Shown here one piece after another: positions 34,944 through 43,627 of a stretch of 64,000 nucleotides of DNA. The DNA is from CAJBVG01 sp943371425 (GTDB lineage: Bacteria > Bacteroidota > Bacteroidia > Sphingobacteriales > Sphingobacteriaceae): positions 1 to 64,000 of the forward strand of contig CALRUR010000003.1 in the NCBI GenBank assembly GCA_943371425.1, read 5' to 3'. A program made the translations under genes and the position numbers. Every line of letters begins with the position of its first letter. Within the stretch, counting starts at the first letter, position 1. A model generated the notes under the pieces. It searched no databases. It was given only the letters and a program-made list of their open reading frames with translations, and was not told the DNA's origin.

Positions 34944-35049
34944 CGGGTATCGAGTAGCGGGTATCGAGTAGTGCAAATTCATTGCAAAAACACATCTGCG
35001 GCTTTCGTATTGTCGTATAGTCGAATATTCGTAAAATCGTATTTTCGCA
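34927..35049. repeat. Direct 'gagtagcgggtatc' repeats and other spacer words
   Basis: Three near-copies of 'gagtagcgggtatc' (34931-34970) begin inside the last codons of the methyltransferase gene. They are followed by 'gtcgtatagtcgaatattcg' and 'tttgcatatttgcac' words. These are the same vocabularies as at 13290-13410 and 26385-26419. Confidence 0.8.
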
Positions 35050-35080
35050 TTTGCATATTTGCACATTTTCACTATATTTG
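35050..35080 (+). promoter_or_regulatory. Promoter of the rpsF-rpsR-rplI operon
   Basis: TTTG at 35050-35053 and TATATTTG at 35073-35080 are 19 bp apart, a full Bacteroidota promoter match. It leaves a leader of about 50 nt before rpsF that includes a 'ccccttt' stretch. The -33 element is embedded in the spacer repeat 'tttgcatatttgcac'. Confidence 0.8.
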
Positions 35081-35137
35081 CAGCCCCTTTAAAGCGGGAA
35101 ATCAATTAATTAAATAAATAAAAAGCAAAGTAACACA

Positions 35138-35509
35138 ATGAAAAATTACGAAACGTTAATCGTTGTGACCCCTTTGTTATCAGAAGAACAAATGAAAGAG
35201 GTAGTTGCCAAATTCAAGAAAGTCTTAACTGATAACGGTGCCGAAATTGTCGCAGAAGACAATTGGGGTCTGAAAAAACTAGCTTACCCTATTCAAAAGA
35301 AATCTACGGGTTTCTACTATTTGACGGAGTTTAAAGCTGACGGTGCATTAATTAACAAATTAGAAGTAGAGTATAAGCGTGATGAGCGTATTATGCGTTT
35401 CTTAACGGTAGCTTTAGATAAGCACGCAGTAGCGTACAATGATCGTAAGCGTAACGGGCAATTAGCTCCACTTCCGAAAAGAACTAAAGCAGTAGAGGAG
35501 GCAAACTAA
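35138..35509 (+). CDS. rpsF: 30S ribosomal protein S6
   Basis: The 123-residue protein has the S6 fold motifs 'MKNYETLIVVTPLLSEEQ', 'WGLKKLAYPIQKKSTGFYYLTEF' and 'YKRDERIMRFLTVALDKHAV'. S6 binds the central domain of 16S rRNA together with S18. The gene leads a standard rpsF-rpsR-rplI operon, with 1 bp to rpsR. Confidence 0.97.
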   Translation: MKNYETLIVVTPLLSEEQMKEVVAKFKKVLTDNGAEIVAEDNWGLKKLAYPIQKKSTGFYYLTEFKADGALINKLEVEYKRDERIMRFLTVALDKHAVAYNDRKRNGQLAPLPKRTKAVEEAN

Positions 35510-35510
35510 G

Positions 35511-35774
35511 ATGGCAAAAGATAACATTAGCTACGTAACAGCTCCCAAGGTGGAGGATACACGTAAAAAGTATTGCCGTTTTAAGAAAAACGGTATTAAG
35601 TATATCGATTACAAAGACGCGAACTTCTTGTTGAAGTTTATAAACGATCAAGGTAAAATTTTACCACGTCGTTTAACAGGTACATCATTGAAATACCAAC
35701 GTAAAGTTGCTCAAGCGGTGAAACGTGCTCGTCATATCGGTGTATTACCTTATGTTGCAGATTCATTGAAATAA
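35511..35774 (+). CDS. rpsR: 30S ribosomal protein S18
   Basis: The 87-residue protein has the S18 core 'KKYCRFKKNGIKYIDYKDANFLLKFINDQGKILPRRLTGTSLKYQRKVAQAVKRARHIGVLPY' across residues 19-82 (only named here by its ends: start KKYCRFKK, end IGVLPY). It forms a dimer with S6 on the small subunit platform. It sits between rpsF and rplI with short gaps and has an AGGAGG-like site ahead of rplI. Confidence 0.97.
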   Translation: MAKDNISYVTAPKVEDTRKKYCRFKKNGIKYIDYKDANFLLKFINDQGKILPRRLTGTSLKYQRKVAQAVKRARHIGVLPYVADSLK

Positions 35775-35787
35775 GGAGGGATACGAA

Positions 35788-36231
35788 ATGGAAGTTATAT
35801 TAAAACAAGATATCAAGAGTTTGGGTTACAAAGACGATGTAGTTAGAGTAAAAGATGGTTACGGACGTAACTATTTAATCCCAAAAGGTTTCGCTGTATT
35901 AGCTACAGAATCGAACCGTAAAATATTAGCGGAAAATATCCGTCAAGCACAATTCAAACAAGATCGTATTAAAAACGACGCAGAAGCAATTGCAGCAGGA
36001 ATACAAAATGTTTCAGTATCTATCGGTGCTAAAGCAGGTGAAACTGGTAAAATCTTCGGTGCAGTAAATACAATTCAGTTTGCTGAAGCATTGAAAAAAT
36101 TAGGATTCGAAGTAGATCGTAAGAGAATTACGTTTGAAACGGATGTTAAATTCTTAGGAAGCTACGTGGCTAACTTGAACTTACACAAAGAAGTGAAAAT
36201 TCAGGTTCCATTTGAAGTAGTGGCTGAGTAA
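35788..36231 (+). CDS. rplI: 50S ribosomal protein L9
   Basis: The 147-residue protein has the N-terminal L9 signature 'MEVILKQDIKSLGYKDDVV' and 'VKDGYGRNYLIPKGFA', a long central helix, and a C-terminal domain ending 'LHKEVKIQVPFEVVAE'. It is the last gene of the operon. A ribosome binding site (aaggaggg) precedes it by 7 bp, and a strong terminator follows 19 bp after the stop. Confidence 0.97.
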   Translation: MEVILKQDIKSLGYKDDVVRVKDGYGRNYLIPKGFAVLATESNRKILAENIRQAQFKQDRIKNDAEAIAAGIQNVSVSIGAKAGETGKIFGAVNTIQFAEALKKLGFEVDRKRITFETDVKFLGSYVANLNLHKEVKIQVPFEVVAE

Positions 36232-36249
36232 TTTCAATAAAATTTAAGG

Positions 36250-36287
36250 AAGACCCTTTCGAGTAATCGAGAGGGTCTTTTTGTTTT
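36250..36287 (+). terminator. Rho-independent terminator of the rpsF operon
   Basis: An outer 8-bp stem (aagaccct with agggtctt, 36250-36257 and 36272-36279) with an inner tcga/tcga helix is followed by a T-rich tail (ttttttgtttt). Confidence 0.92.
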
Positions 36288-36374
36288 AGGTCACCAAGGG
36301 CACTATGTGCACACAATGGTACACAAAGAATTACATTGTGCTACTTTGTGTGTACTTAGCGCCCTTTGTGACCT
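36288..36374. repeat. Long imperfect inverted repeat between converging genes
   Basis: The left end 'ggtcaccaagggca' pairs with the right end 'gcgccctttgtgacc'. Inside are repeated 'acacaatg', 'tacacaaag' and 'tttgtgtgtac' words in both orientations. The fold would cover about 85 bp directly after the rplI terminator. Confidence 0.85.
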
Positions 36375-36377
36375 ACA

Positions 36378-37055
36378 CTACCACTTAGGCTTCCCCACAT
36401 ACTTCATCGCTTTCAAAATCCGGTACTGCCTCTTTTGTATGTAAGCATTAGGCTTGGAGGCCGACCATTTGCGAGGGTTTGGTAAGATGGCAGCGATGGC
36501 TGCCGATTCGCGTTTAGATAAATTTTTGGCTGGCTTTTTAAAATAATGTTGCGCAGCTGCTTCTATTCCGTAAACACCGTCGCCCATTTCAATGCAATTT
36601 AAATACACTTCCATGATGCGTTCTTTACTCCAAAAAATTTCGATAAGTAGGGTAAAGTAGGCTTCTAAGCCTTTACGCAAATAGGAGCGAGCGGGCCATA
36701 GAAAAACATTTTTTGCAACTTGTTGCGTAATGGTAGAACCGCCTTTTGTACGTTTACTTTTCTGATTGTATTTGTATGCTTTTTGCATGGCTTCAATATC
36801 AAAACCATGGTGATCTAAAAATCGTCCGTCTTCTGATGCAATCGCCGCGCGGGTCATGAACGAAGAAATCTCCTCAATAGAAACCCAATCTTTCTTTAGT
36901 TTAATTTTTTCTCCATCCATTTTTTGTTCCACCATCCGCTGCACCATTAAAAAAGTAATAGGAGGGGGAACGAAACGGTAAATAATAGTAAGGGAAATAC
37001 TTATTGCGAAAAAGTAAAGTAAAGCTTTAGTTAAGATACGAATTGCTTTTTTCAT
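36378..37055 (-). CDS. mtgA: Monofunctional biosynthetic peptidoglycan transglycosylase
   Basis: The 225-residue protein has one N-terminal transmembrane helix (about 9-27). The glycosyltransferase family 51 motifs follow: 'AAIASEDGRFLDHHGFD' (catalytic Glu), 'KGGSTITQQVAKNVFLW', 'KERIMEVYLNCIEMG', 'GIEAAAQHYFKKPA' and 'RESAAIAAILPNP'. There is no transpeptidase domain, which makes it MtgA type. It polymerises lipid II into glycan strands at the outer face of the inner membrane. It lies between two repeat-filled spacers. Confidence 0.95.
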   Translation of the reverse strand: MKKAIRILTKALLYFFAISISLTIIYRFVPPPITFLMVQRMVEQKMDGEKIKLKKDWVSIEEISSFMTRAAIASEDGRFLDHHGFDIEAMQKAYKYNQKSKRTKGGSTITQQVAKNVFLWPARSYLRKGLEAYFTLLIEIFWSKERIMEVYLNCIEMGDGVYGIEAAAQHYFKKPAKNLSKRESAAIAAILPNPRKWSASKPNAYIQKRQYRILKAMKYVGKPKW

Positions 37056-37066
37056 TCTGGTGTTGG

Positions 37067-37144
37067 TAGTGAGTAGCGGGTATTGAGTATTGAGTAGTAG
37101 GTGCCTTTACCCGCTACTCAATACTCTATACCCAATACCCACTA
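37067..37144. repeat. Inverted 'gagtagcgggtattgag' repeats
   Basis: The left half 'gtgagtagcgggtattgagtattgag' pairs with the right half 'ctcaatactctatacccaata' and 'tacccgctactcaatac', forming a hairpin of about 30 pairs between mtgA and the pseudouridine synthase gene. The synthase stop codon lies in the right arm. Confidence 0.88.
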
Positions 37145-38947
37145 ATACTTATTAAGGTGTTTCAAATATATCAATTCTTCTTTGCTCAACATTCTGCATC
37201 TGCCTCGCGATAAATCTTTTTTAGTTAAGCCTGCATATATTACACGATCTAAACGAACTACTTCGTAGCCTAATGATTCGAATATTCTACGAACAATTCT
37301 ATTTCTACCGATGTGAATTTCAACACCTACAAACTTTTTAGATTTACCATCGAGGTAAGAAATCTGATCAACTTTTGCAAAGCCATCTTCTAATTCAACC
37401 CCATCGCGTACTTGCTCAAAATCTTTTGCGATCAACGATTTGTCGAGTTCCACTTCATACACTTTTCTCACCTGATTTCTCGGGTGCGAAAGTTTATCAG
37501 CTAAATCTCCATCATTAGTTAATAATAAAAGTCCGGTAGTATTTCTGTCTAGGCGACCCACTGGGAAAATACGTTCGTTTGTAATTTTAGCGGTAAGATC
37601 TAATACAGTACGGCGTTCCATCGGATCGTCGGTTGTTGTAATGTAATCTTTAGGTTTGTTTAAGAGTATATAAACTAAATTTCCTGGCTTTAATAATTTG
37701 CCTTGGAATTTAATTTTATCAGTATATTTTACTTTGTATCCTAACTCACGAATTACTTCGTCGTTCACGGTTACTTCACCTTTTTCAATTAGCTCATCTG
37801 CTTTTCTTCTAGAACAAACACCAGAGTTTGCAATGTATCTGTTCAAACGAATCTCCTCATCGGGATCTGTTTTTCTACGTTCTACACCTTTGCCTCTAGT
37901 ATTCTCACTTGCAGAATCTGAACGTCTTTCTGTTCTTGCTGCCCCATGCTCCCTGCTCTCAGCTCTTTCCGGTCTTGCTGCCCCACGCTCCCTGCTCTCC
38001 GCTCTCTCCGGTCTTGCAGTTCGTTCCGCTCTCTCTTCTCCACGCTCCCTGCTCCCAACTCCACGCTCCCTGCTCTCTGCTCTCTCCGCGCCTCTAAAGT
38101 CTCTGCTATTTGCACTATCCCTCCCTCTCTCCGCGTCTCGTCTACTATTCGGTCTCTTCCGCTCTTTCTTCTCCATGCTCTCCGCTTTCGCTTCGCGCAT
38201 TTTATCTATGTTGAACTTATCAAACGGACCTGGTTTAGGCGCTGGTGTTCTACTAGTACTCGATTTTCTTTTTGGTTTATCTGATGTATACGATTTTCTC
38301 TCCGGTCTATCAGATGAATACGGCTTTCTATCTCTACTCCCTGCTCCACGCTCATCGTTTCTCGCTGGTCTATCCGAATTATATGATTTCCTTTCCGGTC
38401 TATCTGACGAATACGGTTTCCTATCTCTGCTCCCTGCTCCACGCTCATCGCTTCTCGCAGGTCTATCTGATGAATACGATTTTCTCTCCGGTCTATCCGA
38501 TGAATAATTTTTTCTCTCTGGTCTATCAGAACCATACGGCTTCCTATCCCTGCTCCCCGCTCCACGCTCATCGCTTCTTGCTGGCCTATCCGAATTATAT
38601 GATTTCCTTTCCGGTCTATCCGATGAATAATTTTTTCTCTCTGGTCTATCCGATGAATACGGTTTCCTATCTCTACTCCCTGCTCCACGCTCATCGCTTC
38701 TTGCTGGCCTATCCGAATTATATGATTTCCTTTCCGGTCTATCTGATGAATATGATTTCCTCTCTGGTCTATCAGAACCATAAGGTTTCCTATCCCTGCT
38801 CCCCGCTCCCCGCTCACTGCTCTTTGCTCCACGCTCTCCGCTCTCTGCGCCTCTATAGCTTTTGCCCTTCTCACTGTCCCTTCCACCCTCTGCGCCTCTA
38901 TCTCTGCGCGTATCATCCTCTCGACGATTTGTTTTCTTATATGTCAT
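37142..38947 (-). CDS. rRNA pseudouridine synthase (RluB/RsuA family) with long repetitive disordered N-terminal arm
   Basis: I start at the ATG at 38947 (M-T-Y-K-K-T-N-R-R; 602 residues). Residues from about 365 on are an ordinary RsuA/RluB enzyme: an S4 domain ('LNRYIANSGVCSRRKADELI'), then the synthase with catalytic Asp near 468 in 'PVGRLDRNTTGLLLLTNDG', and 'IHIGRNRIVRRIFESLGYEV'. The first 360 residues are arginine-, serine- and tyrosine-rich and disordered, with five copies of a 31- or 41-residue unit (GAGSRDRKPY, one or two SDRPERKSY, then SDRPARSDER). The arm may bind RNA. Similar but shorter arms occur in Bacteroidota homologues. Confidence 0.9.
   Translation of the reverse strand: MTYKKTNRREDDTRRDRGAEGGRDSEKGKSYRGAESGERGAKSSERGAGSRDRKPYGSDRPERKSYSSDRPERKSYNSDRPARSDERGAGSRDRKPYSSDRPERKNYSSDRPERKSYNSDRPARSDERGAGSRDRKPYGSDRPERKNYSSDRPERKSYSSDRPARSDERGAGSRDRKPYSSDRPERKSYNSDRPARNDERGAGSRDRKPYSSDRPERKSYTSDKPKRKSSTSRTPAPKPGPFDKFNIDKMREAKAESMEKKERKRPNSRRDAERGRDSANSRDFRGAERAESRERGVGSRERGEERAERTARPERAESRERGAARPERAESREHGAARTERRSDSASENTRGKGVERRKTDPDEEIRLNRYIANSGVCSRRKADELIEKGEVTVNDEVIRELGYKVKYTDKIKFQGKLLKPGNLVYILLNKPKDYITTTDDPMERRTVLDLTAKITNERIFPVGRLDRNTTGLLLLTNDGDLADKLSHPRNQVRKVYEVELDKSLIAKDFEQVRDGVELEDGFAKVDQISYLDGKSKKFVGVEIHIGRNRIVRRIFESLGYEVVRLDRVIYAGLTKKDLSRGRCRMLSKEELIYLKHLNKY
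38275..38800 (-). repeat. Coding tandem repeat in the pseudouridine synthase gene
   Basis: Five units of about 93 or 123 bp encode GAGSRDRKPY / SDRPERKSY / SDRPARSDER. Within them a 30-bp sub-unit (SDRPERKxYx) is itself repeated. The copies differ by few bases, so copy number is likely to vary between strains. Confidence 0.9.
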
Positions 38948-39133
38948 GCTACAAAAATAAGCAGAAATACATGTTTTTTCCACCATTATGGAAAAAAAAG
39001 CGATTTTTTTTAGCATTTCATTTTTCAAGCTTTAAACACTTTAAAGCATCCTTTTGAACTCTTTGTGTGGAACAAATTCCTCATACTCAAGCTTCAGAGT
39101 AACTCATCTCTATGATTAGAGTCGAATTATGCG

Positions 39134-39141
39134 TATTTTTG
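39134..39141 (+). promoter_or_regulatory. Possible -7 element of the lytic transglycosylase promoter
   Basis: TATTTTTG matches TAnnTTTG and lies 47 bp upstream of the ATG at 39189. No TTTG is found at the right distance upstream, so this is tentative. Confidence 0.45.
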
Positions 39142-39188
39142 CGCCCGATTTGACCCTGCAATTCAATTAATAAAAGAAAGGAGAATAT

Positions 39189-40145
39189 ATGCAACAAATC
39201 ATGAAACATAGTAAAGTGATTCTAAGCTTCGGCCTAATGATGATCCTCGCTCTGATTATGCAATTGTTTACATTTAGTGCTCGCCTTAGCGACGATGAAT
39301 ACAAACAGTTATTTAGGTCTAAATACAATGTGTATGCTTTAGAAGTTCCCAAAGAACTCACTTTTGCAGAAGAACAAATGCCATTATACGATTTCGAAGT
39401 ATTTGAAAGAATGGATCGTGAGCTATTAATTAATACCTATTGGCAAACGCAAACCATCCTCATACATAAAAGAGCGAATCGTTGGTTTCCTGTAATTGAA
39501 CCTATTTTAAAACGAAATGGTATTCCAGATGATTTCAAATACATTCCGGTAGTAGAAACAGGTTTCTTAAACTTAACCTCGCCTGCTGGTGCAGTTGGCT
39601 TTTGGCAGTTTATGGAGAGCACCGCACGTGAGTACGGACTAGAAGTAAACAATCAGGTGGATGAACGTTACCATGTAGAAAAATCGACTCAAGCAGCTTG
39701 CGATTATTTTAACAAAATGTACAAAGATTTAGGGAACTGGACGATGGTGGCAGCAGCTTATAACATGGGATTAACAGGAGTAAAAACTCAAATTAATCGC
39801 CAAGGTACTAAGAACTATTACGATTTAGTGTTGAACCAAGAAACTTCTCGTTATGTGTTTAGAATTGTAGCCATGAAAGAGATTATGGAACATTCTGATG
39901 ATTATGGATACCGCATCCGTAAAAAAGATTTATATCCGCTCATCCCTACGTATACCGTAAAAGTGGATACTGCAATTAGCGATATGGCTCAGTTTGCCAC
40001 TCGTTTAAACATCAATTATAAAACTATTAAAACTTTTAACCCTTGGTTGCGCGAAGCTTTTTTAGAGAATAAAGATAAAAAAGCTTATTACATTCAAATA
40101 CCAAAAATAGGATACGATGCTCGTAACCCATTTGATGGTCGTTAA
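39189..40145 (+). CDS. Lytic transglycosylase (MltD-like, SLT domain)
   Basis: The 318-residue protein has an N-terminal hydrophobic segment (about 9-30) as signal or anchor. A ribosome binding site (aaaggag) lies 9 bp upstream. The SLT domain has the catalytic Glu123 in 'YIPVVETGFLN', then 'SPAGAVGFWQFMESTAREYGL' and 'WTMVAAAYNMGLTGV'. The last 60 residues ('YTVKVDTAISDMAQFATRLNINYKTIKTFNPW') look like a diverged LysM module. It cleaves peptidoglycan glycan strands in the periplasm. Confidence 0.9.
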   Translation: MQQIMKHSKVILSFGLMMILALIMQLFTFSARLSDDEYKQLFRSKYNVYALEVPKELTFAEEQMPLYDFEVFERMDRELLINTYWQTQTILIHKRANRWFPVIEPILKRNGIPDDFKYIPVVETGFLNLTSPAGAVGFWQFMESTAREYGLEVNNQVDERYHVEKSTQAACDYFNKMYKDLGNWTMVAAAYNMGLTGVKTQINRQGTKNYYDLVLNQETSRYVFRIVAMKEIMEHSDDYGYRIRKKDLYPLIPTYTVKVDTAISDMAQFATRLNINYKTIKTFNPWLREAFLENKDKKAYYIQIPKIGYDARNPFDGR

Positions 40146-40174
40146 AAAATTTATGTTGATAAAATTTTCATCAC

Positions 40175-40210
40175 AATCCTCGGGAATAGAAACCCTGAGG
40201 ATTTTTTTTT
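40175..40210 (+). terminator. Rho-independent terminator
   Basis: A 10-bp stem with one bulge (aatcctcggg at 40175-40184 with ccctgaggatt at 40193-40203) is followed by nine T residues. It ends the lytic transglycosylase transcript 18 bp before uvrA. Confidence 0.92.
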
Positions 40211-40227
40211 GTTAATTTGTTAAGGAT

Positions 40228-43065
40228 ATGAAGAAGAAGACAGATCAACCCATTGAACATTCGAAATTAGAAGTTTACGGAGCACGAGTACATAATTTAA
40301 AAAATATTGATGTTTCTTTTCCGAGAAACCAATTGGTAGTAATTACAGGTTTAAGTGGAAGCGGAAAATCTTCGCTTGCATTTGATACCATTTATGCTGA
40401 AGGTCAGCGCCGTTACATGGAAACATTTAATGCTTACTCTCGTCAGTTTTTAGGCGGACTAGAACGCCCCGATGTAGATAAGATTGATGGACTGAGTCCG
40501 GTGATTGCTATCGAACAAAAAACAACGAGTAAAAATCCGCGCTCTACCGTTGGGACCATTACAGAAATTTACGATTTCTTGCGTTTGTTTTATGCACGCG
40601 TTGCCGATGCTTATTCTTACAATACCAATAAACTGATGGTGAAAATGAGCGAAGATCAAATCATCGATGCCATCATCAAAAATTATAAAGACAAAACCAT
40701 TACAGTACTTGCGCCCATTGTAAAAGGACGTAAAGGACATTACCGCGAACTCTTTGAACAGATAAGAAAACAAGGCTATTTAAAAGTTCGTGTGGATAAT
40801 GAAGTATTGGATTTGGAACCGAAAATGCAAGTAGATCGTTACAAAATTCACGACATAGAAATTGTGGTAGATAGAATTGTGGTGAACGAGAAGGAGCGAA
40901 GCAGAGTAGTAAATGCAGTACGCACTGCCATGAAACAAGCGAAAGGCATTATTAAAATTGTTGATAACGAAAAAAATACCGACCAACATTTTAGTAAATT
41001 TTTGATGTGCCCAGATACGGGTATTTCTTATGATGAACCACAACCAAATTCTTTTTCATTTAACTCACCATACGGAGCATGCGAACAGTGTGATGGTTTA
41101 GGTTATGTGTTTGAAGTAGATGAAAAATTATTGATGCCAAATAAAAAATTGAGCATTGCTAATGGAGGAATTGTAGCCTTAGGAGAATACCGCGAATCTT
41201 GGAATTTCCAAATGTTAAAAGGCTTAGGAAAAGCAATGGGATTTACCATGCAAACACCACTCGAAAAAATTTCGAAGGAAGCGATACAAGCAATTTTATA
41301 CGGCACAGAAGAACCTATACCAGTGCAGATGCAATACGGCGGACAAACAGCTTCTTACAATGTGAGTTTCCAAGGAATTGTTAAATATTTAGATCAACAA
41401 AACGATCGTAAATCCGACGACGACGATCACGACATTGAAGAGTTTGTACAAAAAGTAGCATGCCCAACTTGTAAGGGCGCGCGATTAAAAAAAGAATCGC
41501 TTCAATTTAAAATAGATCAAAAAAATATTTTCGAGTTGGCGAGCATGGATTTGCAAACGCTTTCGAAATGGTTCGAAGGATTAGAGAAAAGATTATCGGA
41601 TCGACAAAATATTATTGCTTCTGAAATATTAAAAGAGATACGCGCACGTATCGGATTTTTATTGGACGTAGGTTTAGAATATTTGAATTTAGACAGAGTT
41701 TCTAAATCACTTTCGGGTGGAGAGGCACAGCGTATACGATTAGCAACACAAATCGGTTCGCAACTAGTAAACGTGTTGTACATTTTAGATGAACCCTCTA
41801 TTGGATTACACCAACGCGATAATGAAAAATTAATTTCGGCATTAAAAAACCTGCGCGATTTAGGCAATTCTATTTTGGTAGTGGAGCATGATAAGGATAT
41901 GATTATGGAAGCCGATCATGTAATAGATGTTGGTCCGGCAGCAGGTGTACACGGCGGGCAGATTGTTGCGCAAGGTACCCCATCCCAAATATTAAAATCG
42001 AATACCATTACTGCGCAATATATAAATGGAGAACGCGCGATTGAAATTCCGAAGCAAAGAAGAAAAGGAAATGGTAAAAGTATTAAGCTAGAAAAAGCGA
42101 CCGGAAATAATTTGCGTAATGTTGATTTAGAAATTCCACTCGGAAAATTTATTTGTGTTACGGGAGTTTCGGGAAGTGGAAAATCTACCTTGATAAACGA
42201 AACACTTTACCCTATATTGAATCAGTACATCTATCACTCTAAAAGAAAACCATTGGCTTTTAAAGGAGTGAAGGGATTGGAAAATGTAGACAAAGTAATA
42301 GAGATAGACCAAACACCAATTGGCAGAACGCCACGCTCTAACCCTGCAACCTATACAGGAGTATTCTCCGACATTCGTAATTTATTTGTGCAATTACCCG
42401 AAGCAAAAATTAGGGGATATAAACCAGGCAGATTTTCGTTTAACGTAAAAGGCGGAAGGTGCGAAACCTGCGAAGGCGCAGGCATGAAAGTTATTGAAAT
42501 GAATTTCTTGCCCGACGTGCAAGTGCTTTGCGAAACATGTAATGGTAAACGTTACAACCGCGAAACATTAGAAGTACGCTACAAAGGAAAATCGATTGCC
42601 GATGTATTAAACATGAGCATAGAAGAGGCGGTACCCTTCTTCGAAAACATGCCGCAAATTTTACGCAAAATAAAAACGATACAAGACGTAGGCTTGGGAT
42701 ATATTACCATCGGACAATCATCTGTTACCTTATCTGGCGGAGAAGCGCAGCGAGTAAAATTAGCCACCGAACTTTCTAAAAAAGATACAGGTAAAACCAT
42801 TTACATTTTAGACGAACCAACCACAGGCTTGCATTTCGAAGACATCCGAATATTACTTGGTGTATTAGATGAATTGGTAAACCGCGGCAATACAGTGTTG
42901 GTAATAGAGCATAACATGGATGTAATAAAAGTAGCCGACCATGTAATAGACATGGGCCCAGAGGGCGGCGCAGGCGGCGGACAAATAATTTTTACAGGAA
43001 CACCGGAGGAATTGGCGAAAGATAAGAAGAGTTATACGGGGAGGTTTTTGAAGAAAGAAATGTAG
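40228..43065 (+). CDS. uvrA: Excinuclease ABC subunit A
   Basis: The 945-residue protein is a full-length UvrA: first Walker A 'GLSGSGKSS' at 41-49, a zinc site in the first half ('CDTGISYDEPQPNSFSFNSP' region and 'CPTCKGARL'), first ABC signature 'SLSGGEAQRIRLATQIGS', second Walker A 'GVSGSGKSTL', the second zinc site ('CETCEGAG' with 'CETCNGKRY'), second signature 'TLSGGEAQRVKLATELS' and Walker B 'IYILDEPTTGLHFED'. It scans DNA for bulky lesions with UvrB in nucleotide excision repair. It is the last clearly core gene before the accessory region. Confidence 0.97.
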   Translation: MKKKTDQPIEHSKLEVYGARVHNLKNIDVSFPRNQLVVITGLSGSGKSSLAFDTIYAEGQRRYMETFNAYSRQFLGGLERPDVDKIDGLSPVIAIEQKTTSKNPRSTVGTITEIYDFLRLFYARVADAYSYNTNKLMVKMSEDQIIDAIIKNYKDKTITVLAPIVKGRKGHYRELFEQIRKQGYLKVRVDNEVLDLEPKMQVDRYKIHDIEIVVDRIVVNEKERSRVVNAVRTAMKQAKGIIKIVDNEKNTDQHFSKFLMCPDTGISYDEPQPNSFSFNSPYGACEQCDGLGYVFEVDEKLLMPNKKLSIANGGIVALGEYRESWNFQMLKGLGKAMGFTMQTPLEKISKEAIQAILYGTEEPIPVQMQYGGQTASYNVSFQGIVKYLDQQNDRKSDDDDHDIEEFVQKVACPTCKGARLKKESLQFKIDQKNIFELASMDLQTLSKWFEGLEKRLSDRQNIIASEILKEIRARIGFLLDVGLEYLNLDRVSKSLSGGEAQRIRLATQIGSQLVNVLYILDEPSIGLHQRDNEKLISALKNLRDLGNSILVVEHDKDMIMEADHVIDVGPAAGVHGGQIVAQGTPSQILKSNTITAQYINGERAIEIPKQRRKGNGKSIKLEKATGNNLRNVDLEIPLGKFICVTGVSGSGKSTLINETLYPILNQYIYHSKRKPLAFKGVKGLENVDKVIEIDQTPIGRTPRSNPATYTGVFSDIRNLFVQLPEAKIRGYKPGRFSFNVKGGRCETCEGAGMKVIEMNFLPDVQVLCETCNGKRYNRETLEVRYKGKSIADVLNMSIEEAVPFFENMPQILRKIKTIQDVGLGYITIGQSSVTLSGGEAQRVKLATELSKKDTGKTIYILDEPTTGLHFEDIRILLGVLDELVNRGNTVLVIEHNMDVIKVADHVIDMGPEGGAGGGQIIFTGTPEELAKDKKSYTGRFLKKEM

Positions 43066-43150
43066 GAAATGTGCAAATTTGGAAATGTGCAAATTTGCAA
43101 ATGGATTTAATGTGCAAATACATAAATGTGAAAATGTGCAAATGAAAGCG
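43066..43150. repeat. Low-complexity 'aatgtgcaaattt' repeats
   Basis: Six or more variants of 'aaatgtgcaaat' follow the uvrA stop at once. The reverse of this word (tttgcacattt) is found at 26385-26419 and 35050-35065. No T-tailed terminator is seen here. Confidence 0.8.
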
Positions 43151-43216
43151 AGGGAGGTGCTGTTTAGAATTGGCTTTTCAACAATAAACATTTGCAATTA
43201 GTAATTATTTTCTGGT

Positions 43217-43400
43217 GCTCTGTAGGAGCTCAATCTCTTTAACAGCCAAATTGCATAAATCTTCCTCTATACTCCGTAGGAGTTAAATCTATAATGCAAA
43301 AATTTACAATTAGCACGAACGCGAAGCTCCGTAGGAGCGACATATCAATAGCAAAATATTGCAGGTTTGCATTCCCCTAAGCTCCGTAGGAGCGACATAT
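43217..43400. repeat. Four palindromic 'gctccgtaggagc' units at a 54-55 bp period
   Basis: The 13-bp palindrome starts at 43217, 43271, 43326 and 43381, at distances of 54, 55 and 55 bp. The last two units share the longer gctccgtaggagcgacatat. The stretches between units resemble one another (a 'atgcaaaaatttaca'-like word), so this is a degraded tandem repeat and not a CRISPR array. It marks the left border of the accessory region. Confidence 0.88.
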
Positions 43401-43627
43401 TTAGTATTCGATCACAGTTTTCTGAAAATTATATTGATATTCATTTATTCTGGTGTTGATTTGGAATTTAACAAATGTTTTGTTGATTTATGGAAAAATG
43501 GTTATTATTAGGTGTATATAATCGAAACGAAAAACTACGCCAAGAAAGAAATATAAAGTTGGCTATGAGAAATAAGTTTCTGGTATAAACAAGTTACAGG
43601 CAAGCGTAAAACGACACAATCCGACAA
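43401..43627. other. Non-coding left flank of the cassette-like region
   Basis: No supported gene. The word 'caagttacaggcaagcg' near 43589-43605 resembles the left arm of the element at 48245 (agttacaggtgggc) and may be part of another boundary element. A 32-codon frame at 43490-43588 has no recognisable similarity. Confidence 0.4.

Noticed and set aside
38206..39057. Long open frames on both strands overlapping the pseudouridine synthase arm
   Set aside because: They are by-products of the codon-periodic tandem repeat; they have no start signals and no recognisable domain.
43217..43400. CRISPR-like array (four repeats at a regular period)
   Set aside because: The segments between repeats resemble one another, the repeat core is only 13 bp, and there are no cas genes; a degraded tandem repeat explains it better.
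43490..43588. 32-codon frame before the ATPase gene
   Set aside because: Too short, with no family match I can defend; a decayed nuclease fragment was considered but key residues are not visible.
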